The position numbers were made by a program, and so were the translations under genes. Under the pieces are notes generated by a model. The model made no database searches, was not told where the DNA came from, and saw nothing but the letters and a program-made list of their open reading frames with translations. From Pseudomonas lutea (lineage in GTDB: Bacteria > Pseudomonadota > Gammaproteobacteria > Pseudomonadales > Pseudomonadaceae), in NCBI RefSeq assembly GCF_000759445.1, contig NZ_JRMB01000002.1, positions 930,001 through 994,000 on the forward strand: 64,000 nucleotides of DNA, in the 5' to 3' direction. Positions 36,265 to 44,581 of the stretch are shown here, piece after piece; positions within the stretch are counted from its first letter, which is position 1, and each line of letters opens with the position of its first letter.

Positions 36265-36690
36265 TCAGGGCACGTCGCGGAAGAAAACGTGGTTACCCAG
36301 CTTCAGCGTCAGCTTTGCCTTTGCCGCCCAGTGCGGTGCCTTGGCCATGGTGATCGCGTAGTAGTGGGTCGCGCCGCCAGTAGGGTCAGCCACCTTGCCG
36401 TCGATCACCTGGTCAGCAGCGATGCGACACTGCGCCAACTCGCGGAACGGGATCTGCCGAGCGCCGCTCAGGAACTGGTAGTTCGGATCGTTGCGATTCC
36501 AGCAGCTGAACTGGTACGGCTTCTGGCAAACGCCGGCGTAGCCCTCGCCCCACCACGACCTGTCCTTACCGTCATCGACGCGGTTCCGGATCGTCCAGGC
36601 CGCAGCCACCATTCCGGCCAGCCTCTCACCGCGCGCTTCGCCCCACAGGGTGCGCGCGAGTACATCGCGGTCTTTTTCGGTAACGGTCAT
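36265..36690 (-). CDS. SleB-type cell-wall hydrolase, candidate endolysin
   Basis: The 141-aa protein matches the Hydrolase_2/SleB family: DRDVLARTLWGEARGERLAGMVAAAWTIRNRV, with the probable catalytic Glu in WGEARGE, then GVCQKPYQFSCWN and ATHYYAITMAKAPHW. It should cleave peptidoglycan. No signal peptide is visible, which fits a holin-dependent endolysin. It lies about 23 kb of transcript downstream of the holin and spanins, so the lysis genes are split. Start at 36690 (MTVTEKDRD) after a GGAG. Confidence 0.85.
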   Translation of the reverse strand: MTVTEKDRDVLARTLWGEARGERLAGMVAAAWTIRNRVDDGKDRSWWGEGYAGVCQKPYQFSCWNRNDPNYQFLSGARQIPFRELAQCRIAADQVIDGKVADPTGGATHYYAITMAKAPHWAAKAKLTLKLGNHVFFRDVP

Positions 36691-36705
36691 CACATTTCTC
36701 CAGGC

Positions 36706-36730
36706 AAAAAAAATCCCGCTCAATGGCGGG
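36706..36730 (-). terminator. Terminator hairpin between fibre chaperone and hydrolase genes
   Basis: On the minus strand CCCGC/GCGGG is followed by A and nine T, just before the ribosome-binding site of the cell-wall hydrolase. It lies inside the late operon. Confidence 0.7.
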
Positions 36731-36752
36731 TTGCGGTAAAGCTCAGGGCTGC

Positions 36753-37031
36753 TTAAGCCGGAGGCACTGGCCACTCCACAGCAGTGGGGTAGCCGGGCTG
36801 AAGCTGGATTTTTGCAAGCGCAGAACGGTATCTTTTCCAGGCGATCAGGAGCGCCTCGCCGGCATCGTCCGCGTCACCTGTATCGTGATCATCCTGAAGC
36901 GGCTGAATGGCATCGTCGGCAATCTTCTTGCGTCTGCTTTGATCGGCAATCACCTCACCCATAAGAGCGATAACCCTCTGTGTTTCCTTCATCTCTTTTG
37001 TGATGAGTTTGGACCAGTCGATGTTGCTCAT
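36753..37031 (-). CDS. Tail-fibre assembly chaperone-like protein
   Basis: The 92-aa protein begins MSNIDWSKLITKEMKE and ends PGYPTAVEWPVPPA, a pattern seen in small proteins encoded after tail fibres in Pseudomonas and enterobacterial phages. It is probably a helical chaperone for fibre folding or attachment. Its ATG overlaps the end of the preceding gene. Confidence 0.65.
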   Translation of the reverse strand: MSNIDWSKLITKEMKETQRVIALMGEVIADQSRRKKIADDAIQPLQDDHDTGDADDAGEALLIAWKRYRSALAKIQLQPGYPTAVEWPVPPA

Positions 37032-37357
37032 TCTGGGAATACCTCAGGGTCTGTGGACACTGGAAGCGGTTTCGGGAATGCGACTGGTCCGTTCGGGACG
37101 CCAACCAGATCAACCGGGAATGCCTGTTCTTGGCTGTAATTGGCCGGGTTGGGAAACAGCAGCGTGACCACCAGATCACCGGCGATCATTTCCACGTCGC
37201 CCGCGAACCATTCTGAGTTGATCGCAGACCGCGGCAGAGTGGCGCCATCAGGCATCGCGGAAAAGTCGAAGTCTTCTCCGTTGATATTCAGAACCTGCCC
37301 GGTTTTGACGACTTCCAGAACGTCGTCTCGGCGCTGGGGGGAAAGCTTGATTATCAT
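37028..37357 (-). CDS. Phage protein of the tail-fibre module
   Basis: The 109-aa protein starts MIIKLSPQRRDDVLEVVKTGQVLNINGEDFDFS and is mostly beta. The start at 37357 overlaps the fibre gene stop (ATGATAAT region), which fits coupling. Such proteins recur between fibre and fibre-chaperone genes in Pseudomonas siphophages. Function not established. Confidence 0.65.
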   Translation of the reverse strand: MIIKLSPQRRDDVLEVVKTGQVLNINGEDFDFSAMPDGATLPRSAINSEWFAGDVEMIAGDLVVTLLFPNPANYSQEQAFPVDLVGVPNGPVAFPKPLPVSTDPEVFPE

Positions 37358-38382
37358 TAGAACCACCTGCCAATAGCTATCACGTGAACGTAAGGGGTGC
37401 CGACAGTTGCCGACGGGTGCGAGTTGCCGACGGCGATCGTCGTGCTGGTGCCAGTACCTGCGCTGTCCTGAGCGGCGTTCAGGAAACCGCCGTTCCCGCC
37501 GACGGACCCTGCGGCAGGGACACAGATGGGCTGCGCGGTGAACGGCGACGGGAACGACCATGCCGCCGCCGCTGCAGCACCTGGCGGCAAGGATGGGTAT
37601 GCGATCCCGTGCCGGCAGATCATCGTTCCGTTGAGGTATTTCGTGAACGTACCATTGCCATTCGTGCCCTCTTCTACGATTGCGCCGGTGGGAACTCCGC
37701 CGGATTGGGAGACGGTGCCGACGGCATTGCCCTCGTGGTAGAGGGTGCGAGCAACCGCGCCCATCGAGAAGCCGCCGACCTTAAGCTTGTTGTCCGTGTC
37801 CAGGCCGAAGTGAATGGCATATGACGCATCCCTGATAAAGGTGATGACTGAGGATGCGCCGGCGTTTGCACCGTTTGAGATACGTAGTGCTGTTCTCCCA
37901 TCTTTCCCGGATGAACTTATGCCCGCGATTCCGGGCGGCTCGCCAGACGAGAAAAACGTACCTGCGGAATTATTGTTGATTCCTAAGCCAGCTGCCCCGA
38001 GCGCCGTCAACGCACCAGCCGCCGTTGTCATCCCAGTGCCGCCCTTTGTCACCGGCAAAGTGTCGTAGTTGCCGGTGGTGCCCAGCGCTGCCATCTTCGT
38101 CCCGAACTGGTTCACAAGCGCCCGCAGAGCGTCGGCCGAGTCCTTGACGTAACCCTGCATCGGCGCCAGCGCGTAGGTGCCTGCGTTGGTTGCAGCGCCG
38201 AGGTAGTTCGGCGAGATCGCCATTGCGGTGTCGCTGGCTATGTTGGTGACTTCATACCAGCGGCCGTCCGGGCCGAGGAACGCGTCCCCTACCCGGCTGT
38301 TTGCGATGAAGGATGTGCCGACGCCAGTGACGGCGTTCGAATTTTGGGCGACGGAGACCGTCCCGGCTTTGTACCAGGGCAT
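37357..38382 (-). CDS. Tail fibre protein
   Basis: The roughly 341-aa protein begins MPWYKAGTVSVAQNSNAVTGVGTSFIANSRVGDAF, a common N-terminal virion-attachment module of Pseudomonas phage fibres. It has a middle repeat-like part (VTKGGTGMTTAAGALTALGAAGLGINNN) and a Gly/Ser/Ala-rich receptor-facing C-terminus ending HVIAIGRWF. An extra ATG at 38385 precedes it. Confidence 0.8.
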   Translation of the reverse strand: MPWYKAGTVSVAQNSNAVTGVGTSFIANSRVGDAFLGPDGRWYEVTNIASDTAMAISPNYLGAATNAGTYALAPMQGYVKDSADALRALVNQFGTKMAALGTTGNYDTLPVTKGGTGMTTAAGALTALGAAGLGINNNSAGTFFSSGEPPGIAGISSSGKDGRTALRISNGANAGASSVITFIRDASYAIHFGLDTDNKLKVGGFSMGAVARTLYHEGNAVGTVSQSGGVPTGAIVEEGTNGNGTFTKYLNGTMICRHGIAYPSLPPGAAAAAAWSFPSPFTAQPICVPAAGSVGGNGGFLNAAQDSAGTGTSTTIAVGNSHPSATVGTPYVHVIAIGRWF

Positions 38383-38414
38383 CAAACATTCCTTATTGCT
38401 GAGATCGGTGGGGG

Positions 38415-39092
38415 TTAAACAACCATCCGGGCGAATAGAGCGGGAAGGTTCATCGAGTTGGGATTTGCGGTTGAGGTTGTGACCGCATAGAGCGTTTTAT
38501 TAGGAAAATCCCACAGGCTGGTGAGCAGGCGTCCAGGGTTGTTGCCCGCAACGAGGCTCATCCCAAAGTTGTTGATTAGCATGTAATCAGATTCGGGAAA
38601 CGGGTTAGAAACGCTGAAGAAGTTGCTGTTACCGATCGCGAGTTGCTGGGTGAATCGGTATGTCCATGTCTGGAAAGCCGCGGTGAATACAGCACACGGT
38701 GTTCCGGTATCGAACAGCAGTTTCCCGGCCCCGTCCCAAAGGCGCATCCCATAGGCCGCGACGGCTCTCGCCTCAAACGCTGCGGCAAACCATTTACCTC
38801 TTGGCTGAAGGTAATCGACACTGCGGGTGCGCACGCTAAATCCCGTCCATGCCCCTGGTGTACCGTAGATCTGGACACTAGATATGGCAGCAGTGCCCGC
38901 CTCAGTAGTTGGCCGGGCGAATATGAGCGGTGGCTCTGGTGTGGTGATGGCTTGGGCAAAGCTGACGATGGATGTCAGCCCTCCGTCGCTGTTCGGAATG
39001 TAGTCGCCTGACTCAATTACCACTAGCCGTGCGAACTCAGAATCAAGAGTAACCACGCCACTGTTGTTTACAAACTGCAAGCCGTAGGCCAT
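38415..39092 (-). CDS. Tail-tip/fibre-like protein, paralogue of the upstream gene
   Basis: The 225-aa protein starts MAYGLQFVNNSGVVTLDSEFARL and contains a second similar element (YGMRLWDGAGKLLFDTGTP at about residue 115). Both resemble the N-terminus of the preceding gene. It is beta-rich and probably part of the tail tip or a receptor-binding accessory. Its start codon shares one base with the upstream stop (TGATG). Confidence 0.65.
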   Translation of the reverse strand: MAYGLQFVNNSGVVTLDSEFARLVVIESGDYIPNSDGGLTSIVSFAQAITTPEPPLIFARPTTEAGTAAISSVQIYGTPGAWTGFSVRTRSVDYLQPRGKWFAAAFEARAVAAYGMRLWDGAGKLLFDTGTPCAVFTAAFQTWTYRFTQQLAIGNSNFFSVSNPFPESDYMLINNFGMSLVAGNNPGRLLTSLWDFPNKTLYAVTTSTANPNSMNLPALFARMVV

Positions 39093-39439
39093 CAGGACGT
39101 CCTCATTACCATAAGCCTCATTGAGGATGCAGTCGCAGCCCACGTACCACTTGGGTAGTTTTTGTTGTAGTTGTAGACCCTCACAACTCCGTTCAGCACC
39201 TCAGCCTCGAACTGGGTGGCCGTCGACGCATAACTTCCTACCGGTAACAAAGTCGCCACCGCATTTGAGGCGGTGACGCCCGGCACACTGAAATCTTGGT
39301 ACCCCAAGCCATATGTGCTGTTAGTGATCGTCCACCCTGAGTTGTTGACGACAGCCGAGAATGCTATTCGGAGGGTGAAAGAGTTCTCATCCATCTGCAG
39401 GGCGCCATTGGCGCCCCATATCCGCATCCCATAAGCCAT
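39092..39439 (-). CDS. Short tail-tip/fibre-like protein
   Basis: The 115-aa beta-rich protein starts MAYGMRIWGANGALQMDENSFTLR. The same module MAYGxxxxxxxGxxxxD opens the next gene, which points to duplication. It follows the J gene by 3 bases and is likely a small tail-tip component. Confidence 0.65.
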   Translation of the reverse strand: MAYGMRIWGANGALQMDENSFTLRIAFSAVVNNSGWTITNSTYGLGYQDFSVPGVTASNAVATLLPVGSYASTATQFEAEVLNGVVRVYNYNKNYPSGTWAATASSMRLMVMRTS

Positions 39440-39442
39440 TAC

Positions 39443-42400
39443 TTACCCCAAGTAGCCGAGACGGACGCGCAAAACATTATTCGCGTCGTAGACGGAGACG
39501 TTTTGCGCGTTGATCACCAAACGCCCCTGCCCCGGCACAATCCCATTTATCTCGAGCGTCCCGTCTTTATTGAGTATCCAGCCCTGTTGGCCTGCGATGT
39601 AGTTGGTCGAACTGATATAGCTGCCAATCTTCGCGTTCGTGATCGTGCCATCTTGGATGAACGTTTGCCCCAGAAACAGCTGGCCGCCCTGCGACACAAA
39701 TGGGGTGGAGATAGCCCCTCCTGCCAATGTGTTCACCAAGGCGAACCGATCGGCCGACATCAATATCTGGCTCTGCAGGCCAGCACCTGTGTTTTCAATA
39801 CCGACTCCAATCCCCGCCATTACGTACTGGCCGTTGGCAGTGACCTGAAGTTTCACGGTGTAGGAGGCAGCCACCTTCCCATCCAGTGTTGCCACCGCCT
39901 GGCTGGTTTGCTGAACAGCTGACGTGTTGTTTCCCACCGCTGCCGAGAGCTGCTGAATGGCTGTGGCGGTTGATGACTGGTTGTTGCTCACCACTTGCCG
40001 CAGATCGGTCACTTGGGCGACGTTGTCGCCTACTGTTGCCGTCAGCTGGGTGACAGTCCTGGCCGTTGCCTCATTCTCGGTCGCGCGTACCTGGGACTCG
40101 GTCACGATGCTGGCGGTGCTGGTCCAGCCCTTCAGCGCATCCGCAAGTTCACCCTCTCCGTTGTCATCTCTCACCGATGCTCGCAAAGCCTGCACACTAC
40201 TGGCCTGCGCGGTTACGGCCCCATCCAGCTCGGCGATATCGGCGGAGTTTGAGTTCACCTGTTGCGCCAGCCCACTCGCCGACTGCACCACTTGGCCAAC
40301 GTCCAGCCAGTACGCGATGTTCGGCGGCGGCGTATTGATCGGCACGTTCTGAATCGCCTGATAAATCCGGCCGCCGCCAACTACCATTTGGCCGCTGAGG
40401 TAGGCCTGATCACCCTTGTAAGCGGGCAGGCCGTCCAGCGCGTCAATCTGGTCCTGCAGGTCGTCGATCTTCTCAATCTTCGCAAGCAGATCCTGACCCA
40501 GCTCAGTCTCGCCGATCTGGCCGGCGATCATGTCGAGGATCGGGCCTGGCTCTGAACTGCTCTGGCCCATCACACCAATACCGGCCGGGTACCAAGGACC
40601 GATATTGCCGGTGCGGTCGACCAGCCGTGCCCAGAAGAAGAACGTTACTCCGGCGAGCAGACCCTGCATGTTGTACTCGGACTGCGGGTAAGCCAGGTCG
40701 CTGAGTTTCGTGGCGGCAGCGAGGTCAGTTGTCGGGCCGTACCAAATCTCGGTGCGCTGGGTGTCCTCCGCACCTGGTGGGAAAGTCCACTTGAGGTGAA
40801 TGCCGAAGATCAGCGCCGAGGCAGTAAGCGAGGTCACCGCCGGCGGCAGGCCCTCCTTGCCGTTCAGCTGTGTCAGGATCGAGCTGCGCCATACCGAGGA
40901 GATGTCATAGCCACTGACTGCACGGACGCGCGCCAGGTAAGCCCCGGAATATATGCCGACGATATCGACGCTGTTTGCGCCAGTGCGCTGCACCTTGATC
41001 CAGTTGCCGTTGTCCTTGCGCCACTCGACGTCATACCCCACAGCGCCATTCACCGCGGGCCAAGCGATCGTCATGGTGGTGACAGCGAGGCCCTGCGCGA
41101 TTGCAGTGGTCGAGGTAAGCGTCACGCTGGCCGGCGCCGGAACAACAGTGAGCGGAATAACACTGATTGGCCGCTCTTCCAGGCGCGCGCCGGTGTCGAT
41201 GTAGGCGAACTTGCCGGGCTCATATTGCAGCGCCGATATCTCGTAATCGCCTTCGGTAGTCCGTTTGGTGCTCAAAACACGGAACAGCGGAATGGCCAGA
41301 TCATCTGCGTCGAGCGCCCACTGAAGCTCGGGGCCTGGAGTTTGGCTGTACGCGGTGGTGACCGTGATCGCACGACCATTTACAGATTGCACGGTGCGGG
41401 CTTGCGCCTGGCCGCTGGGCAGGTTGACGATCAAGCGGTCGCCGGCCTTGGCCATCGTGTCTCGGTCCAACGTCACCACGCGGCCTGCAGCGGCAGAGAT
41501 ACGGCCGCCAACCTCGCGGCCAGCCAGCAGCGAGTCAGCCACCGGAATGATGTAGCCCGGCAGTGGTATCGCCCCTTCCATACCTGTCTTGAAGGTGACT
41601 GTCCGATCCTGGTTGTTGCTCATCACCACCCACTTCCCGCGGCGCTGAGCTTCCGATGCTCTGGTGCAACCTATAGCGCTGATCTCGGTGGGTCTATCGT
41701 CGAAACGACGCTGCAGCGCCAGGTCAGAATAGGCGGTCACGTCGGTGTCGTAGTTGTTGGCCGGATTGTCGTAGCTGATGATCGCGCGCGTGTAGCGCGT
41801 CTTTGCCGAGGCGCTCCCGTAGTTCATCTCCCCGCCAATCACGTTGGCCCGGGTGAACACGTAGTCGAAATCCTGTGCGCGCGGCATGTCCGCTTGCATA
41901 ACGAGCTGGCCCTGCGCCCAGTAAGTCATACCCCGATAAATCGCCGAGATGTCGCGCAGCAGCGTCCAGGCGTCAGCCTTGCCCTGAAGGTTCATGTCGC
42001 AGAGAAAGCGCGGCTCCTGCCCACCGATGCCATCTGACACCAATTGATCGCAGTACTGGGCAATCCGGTACAGCTCCCACTTGTCGACCATGTAAGGCTT
42101 GATGCGCTTTCCGAGCCCGAAGCGGTCTACGGTGCAAATGCCGTAGGTGACCCACGCAGGGTTGTTTGTCCATGCCTGCTTGAAGGTCCCATCCCAGACG
42201 CCGGTATAGGAACGTGCGACCGGGTCGTAGTTGCTTGGCACCTGCCACTTGCGACCCTTGCACTTGATGGTCACAGCGGGGATGTTGCTGAACTGTTCCG
42301 CATCGAATTCGACGTACAGGAGCGCGGTATTCGGGTAACGCAGCTTTTCGTCGATCACGTCAGTCAGACCAGCGACGAGCATCGTATCGGCGATTTTGTT

Positions 42401-43006
42401 GGTGTTCTGGTTTGCTGTCAGACGGCGCACACGGATCTGCCAGCCAGAAATCGCCGGCGGCAAATCAATACGGCGGGAGCGCTCGTACCGGGTCGTGGTC
42501 TTTCCGTCCACGGCCTCGGCCAGCACCTGTACATAAGCGCCGCCGTCGGTGGCCAGGTCTACGGCGTATTCGATCCGGTAGCCGCCGACATTACCCTCGT
42601 CATCCTGCCGCTGGAGCGCTGGCCAAGCGAAGCGAACACGTACAGCCGAAAGCTGGACGTTGGTAATTGAGCGAATCCACGGGCTGTCGCTGCGCAGCTC
42701 GACGTTGATGGTGGTCTCGTTCTCGACGGACGGAATACCGGGGATGTAATCCTGCTCAACGGAGCCGGAACGCCACTCCCACTTCACGTTCGGGAAATTG
42801 ACGTTGCCGCTGGAGTCGTTGATCGGCGTGTTATCCAGGAAGATGTCGGCGGCCGTGGGCACTCCTTCAAACTCCCCCTCGCCCACCGCGATGAGGATCT
42901 TGGCCAAGTTGGTGGAACGCAGGCTATCTGTTGCCTCCGTCGGCGTTTTCGGGCCGCTGCTGCCGCCTTTGGCGCCCCAGATGTCCACTTGCTCAGCTGC
43001 GCCCAT
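39443..43006 (-). CDS. Tail tip protein J homologue (host specificity, central fibre)
   Basis: The 1187-aa protein aligns in order with lambda J: an N-terminal hub part (EGEFEGVPTAADIFLDNTPI), the VWDGTFKQAWTNNPAWVTYGICTVDRFGLGKRI segment typical of the Phage-tail_3 domain, fibronectin III-like domains (about 620-800), a coiled coil (about 890-1060) and a variable C-terminal receptor-binding end. A GGAGGAAAG ribosome-binding sequence precedes the ATG at 43006. Confidence 0.92.
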   Translation of the reverse strand: MGAAEQVDIWGAKGGSSGPKTPTEATDSLRSTNLAKILIAVGEGEFEGVPTAADIFLDNTPINDSSGNVNFPNVKWEWRSGSVEQDYIPGIPSVENETTINVELRSDSPWIRSITNVQLSAVRVRFAWPALQRQDDEGNVGGYRIEYAVDLATDGGAYVQVLAEAVDGKTTTRYERSRRIDLPPAISGWQIRVRRLTANQNTNKIADTMLVAGLTDVIDEKLRYPNTALLYVEFDAEQFSNIPAVTIKCKGRKWQVPSNYDPVARSYTGVWDGTFKQAWTNNPAWVTYGICTVDRFGLGKRIKPYMVDKWELYRIAQYCDQLVSDGIGGQEPRFLCDMNLQGKADAWTLLRDISAIYRGMTYWAQGQLVMQADMPRAQDFDYVFTRANVIGGEMNYGSASAKTRYTRAIISYDNPANNYDTDVTAYSDLALQRRFDDRPTEISAIGCTRASEAQRRGKWVVMSNNQDRTVTFKTGMEGAIPLPGYIIPVADSLLAGREVGGRISAAAGRVVTLDRDTMAKAGDRLIVNLPSGQAQARTVQSVNGRAITVTTAYSQTPGPELQWALDADDLAIPLFRVLSTKRTTEGDYEISALQYEPGKFAYIDTGARLEERPISVIPLTVVPAPASVTLTSTTAIAQGLAVTTMTIAWPAVNGAVGYDVEWRKDNGNWIKVQRTGANSVDIVGIYSGAYLARVRAVSGYDISSVWRSSILTQLNGKEGLPPAVTSLTASALIFGIHLKWTFPPGAEDTQRTEIWYGPTTDLAAATKLSDLAYPQSEYNMQGLLAGVTFFFWARLVDRTGNIGPWYPAGIGVMGQSSSEPGPILDMIAGQIGETELGQDLLAKIEKIDDLQDQIDALDGLPAYKGDQAYLSGQMVVGGGRIYQAIQNVPINTPPPNIAYWLDVGQVVQSASGLAQQVNSNSADIAELDGAVTAQASSVQALRASVRDDNGEGELADALKGWTSTASIVTESQVRATENEATARTVTQLTATVGDNVAQVTDLRQVVSNNQSSTATAIQQLSAAVGNNTSAVQQTSQAVATLDGKVAASYTVKLQVTANGQYVMAGIGVGIENTGAGLQSQILMSADRFALVNTLAGGAISTPFVSQGGQLFLGQTFIQDGTITNAKIGSYISSTNYIAGQQGWILNKDGTLEINGIVPGQGRLVINAQNVSVYDANNVLRVRLGYLG

Positions 43007-43022
43007 GCTTTCCTCCAGGCAT

Positions 43023-43043
43023 AAAAAAACCGCCAGTCGGCGG
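43023..43043 (-). terminator. Terminator hairpin between I and J genes
   Basis: On the minus strand CCGCC/GGCGG arms with a 4-base loop are followed by seven T, immediately before the J ribosome-binding site. Confidence 0.7.
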
Positions 43044-43062
43044 CCAGGTCTTCCAGTTCAAA

Positions 43063-43659
43063 TCAGGTCTTGTCTTCAGCGAGAATCGATGCCGAGATGA
43101 TTGCACCGCCCCACCGGCGTTCGCCGATGCAGATAGCAACAGGGTTGCCGCTGGCAGTCGTGTTCTTGGCACTGCCAAACGCGTACGAAGGCAGGTTGTC
43201 GGGGGAAGCGCTTTGTTTTAATCCAGAGGCCTGAGGGCTCAACATTTGGATAACACCGCCCGCGACCAAGCCAATACCTGCCGGCGCGAGGTAGGGTGCA
43301 GAAGCAGGGAAAACGGCCGAAATCACAAGCAACACGACCCCAAGCACCGTTTGCAGCACCCCTCCTCGCTTGCGGCCCCCGACCACTGGAACAATCCGGA
43401 TTTCTCTCGTTCCACCCAACTCGAAAGCAGACTCTCCAACGTTTCGGCCATTACGAAAGATGGCAAACCTCATGCCAAGCGCATCCAGTCGCTTCACCTC
43501 GCGGTCAAAGCCTTCCAGCGTGCAACTCAGGGACTTCAAAACTTCTCTAGTATTTCCGGAATCGATCTGCTTTGGATGATTTCTGCCAAATTTCAAAGCC
43601 AGCGAGCCGGACAGCTTAATATTCACCAACCCCGGGCCGAGCAGTGTGGGAGCGTGCAT
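43063..43659 (-). CDS. Tail assembly protein I homologue
   Basis: The 198-aa protein resembles lambda gpI: MHAPTLLGPGLVNIKLSGSLALKFGRNHP, then a hydrophobic segment (about 110-150, LQTVLGVVLLVISAVFPASAPYLAPAGIGLVAGGVIQMLSP) and YAFGSAKNTTASGNPVAICIGERRWGG, the last typical of the family. Start at 43659 with GAGGTGG just upstream. It acts in tail-tip assembly before J. Confidence 0.85.
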   Translation of the reverse strand: MHAPTLLGPGLVNIKLSGSLALKFGRNHPKQIDSGNTREVLKSLSCTLEGFDREVKRLDALGMRFAIFRNGRNVGESAFELGGTREIRIVPVVGGRKRGGVLQTVLGVVLLVISAVFPASAPYLAPAGIGLVAGGVIQMLSPQASGLKQSASPDNLPSYAFGSAKNTTASGNPVAICIGERRWGGAIISASILAEDKT

Positions 43660-43673
43660 TTCCACCTCACATG

Positions 43674-43696
43674 AAAAAGCCGCCCCATGGCGGCTT
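43674..43696 (-). terminator. Terminator hairpin between lipoprotein and I genes
   Basis: AAGCCGCC/GGCGGCTT forms an 8-bp stem with a T-run on the minus strand. It overlaps the end of the lipoprotein gene. Confidence 0.7.
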
Positions 43697-43700
43697 CGAG

Positions 43701-44042
43701 TTATCTGCATTTCCGCATTGAATCTCTAATGGCTGATCGACCAAGTTGAGACCAGGCAACCCGCTGGTACAGTTTGCCGACAGAGCCGTCACGCGTATTA
43801 GTGATATCCAGAACTTCGTCCGTTTGTTGCCCGAAGCCGTTCACGATCCGATAGCCGTTAGAAGTTTCGCTCATGACCGCGGCGGAGCTGTGTTCCTGCC
43901 ATTCTGGGAATACACATAAAGCATAGGCTTTTGCTGATTTTGACGTAGCTACGGTTAGATCAGCTGGCGAAGACATTAAGTCTGCAGGACTAGAACATCC
44001 AGCAAGCAGAGCAACTGCAAGCGCTCCAATTAAAATTCGCAT
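43701..44042 (-). CDS. Phage-encoded lipoprotein between K and I
   Basis: The 113-aa lipoprotein has a signal peptide ending in LAGC (Cys16) and a short mature part with one Cys near the middle (YALCVFPEWQEHSSAAVMS) and one at the end. The pattern 'lipoprotein, AYALCVFPEWQ' recurs in Pseudomonas prophages without known function. Inserted between conserved tail genes, it is best read as a moron, possibly a surface or periplasmic superinfection-exclusion factor; that role is inferred. Confidence 0.75.
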   Translation of the reverse strand: MRILIGALAVALLAGCSSPADLMSSPADLTVATSKSAKAYALCVFPEWQEHSSAAVMSETSNGYRIVNGFGQQTDEVLDITNTRDGSVGKLYQRVAWSQLGRSAIRDSMRKCR

Positions 44043-44219
44043 GATGGTCCCTCATTGATAAAGGACTGAGCGTATCACTGGGCTGTGTGCCCATCCAGCG
44101 CTGGACAAACGCTCAGTAACTGGATTGGATCCCACCGTAGTAGCTTTGCGCTTCCAACGAATCGCTCCGGCCCGTTGCCTGCAAGGCCATGGACCGGGGC
44201 ACTATGGCCTGGAGGTCAA

Positions 44220-44450
44220 ATGCAAAACATAGAACACCGTTTGTCTCAGCTTGAGCAAGCAGCAAACACTGTGTCAGCCACAACACTTAATGTGCTCGGC
44301 GCTATCATAAGTTCAATCACGAAGCTGGAATCGATAGACAGACAAGCCTTGAGAGACGATCTTGAATCGTTCAAGGCAATTCAGATTCTAAATGGCAGTC
44401 AAGAAGAATACCAAAGAATGCTTACCTTCCTGCAGTCCCGTATCTACTAA
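44220..44450 (+). CDS. Small plus-strand protein in the tail region (moron)
   Basis: The 76-aa helical protein (MQNIEHRLSQLEQAANTVSATTLNVLGAIISSITKLESIDRQALRDDLESF) is on the strand opposite to the late operon. TGGAGGTC lies 5 bases before the ATG and a terminator follows the stop. It diverges from the lipoprotein gene. Function unknown; the layout (own strand, own terminator) suggests lysogen expression. Confidence 0.7.
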   Translation: MQNIEHRLSQLEQAANTVSATTLNVLGAIISSITKLESIDRQALRDDLESFKAIQILNGSQEEYQRMLTFLQSRIY

Positions 44451-44459
44451 ACTGCAGTG

Positions 44460-44493
44460 AGCGCCGCCACCACCGGGGTTGGCGCTTTATTTT
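44460..44493 (+). terminator. Terminator after the plus-strand moron
   Basis: AGCGCC/GGCGCT arms, with further pairing inside, are followed by TTATTTT on the plus strand, 9 bases after the moron stop codon. Confidence 0.75.
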
Positions 44494-44581
44494 GACCAAG
44501 CCCAAGACCGGCCACCACCAACACGCCCGATTTTGTAGTCAAAAAAATAACTCTCATATTCAGCTCCTGCGGCATAGCCGC

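Noticed and set aside
40796..42037. 413-codon plus-strand frame opposite the J gene
   Set aside because: Composition shadow of the tail tip gene, with no start signal or protein-like pattern.
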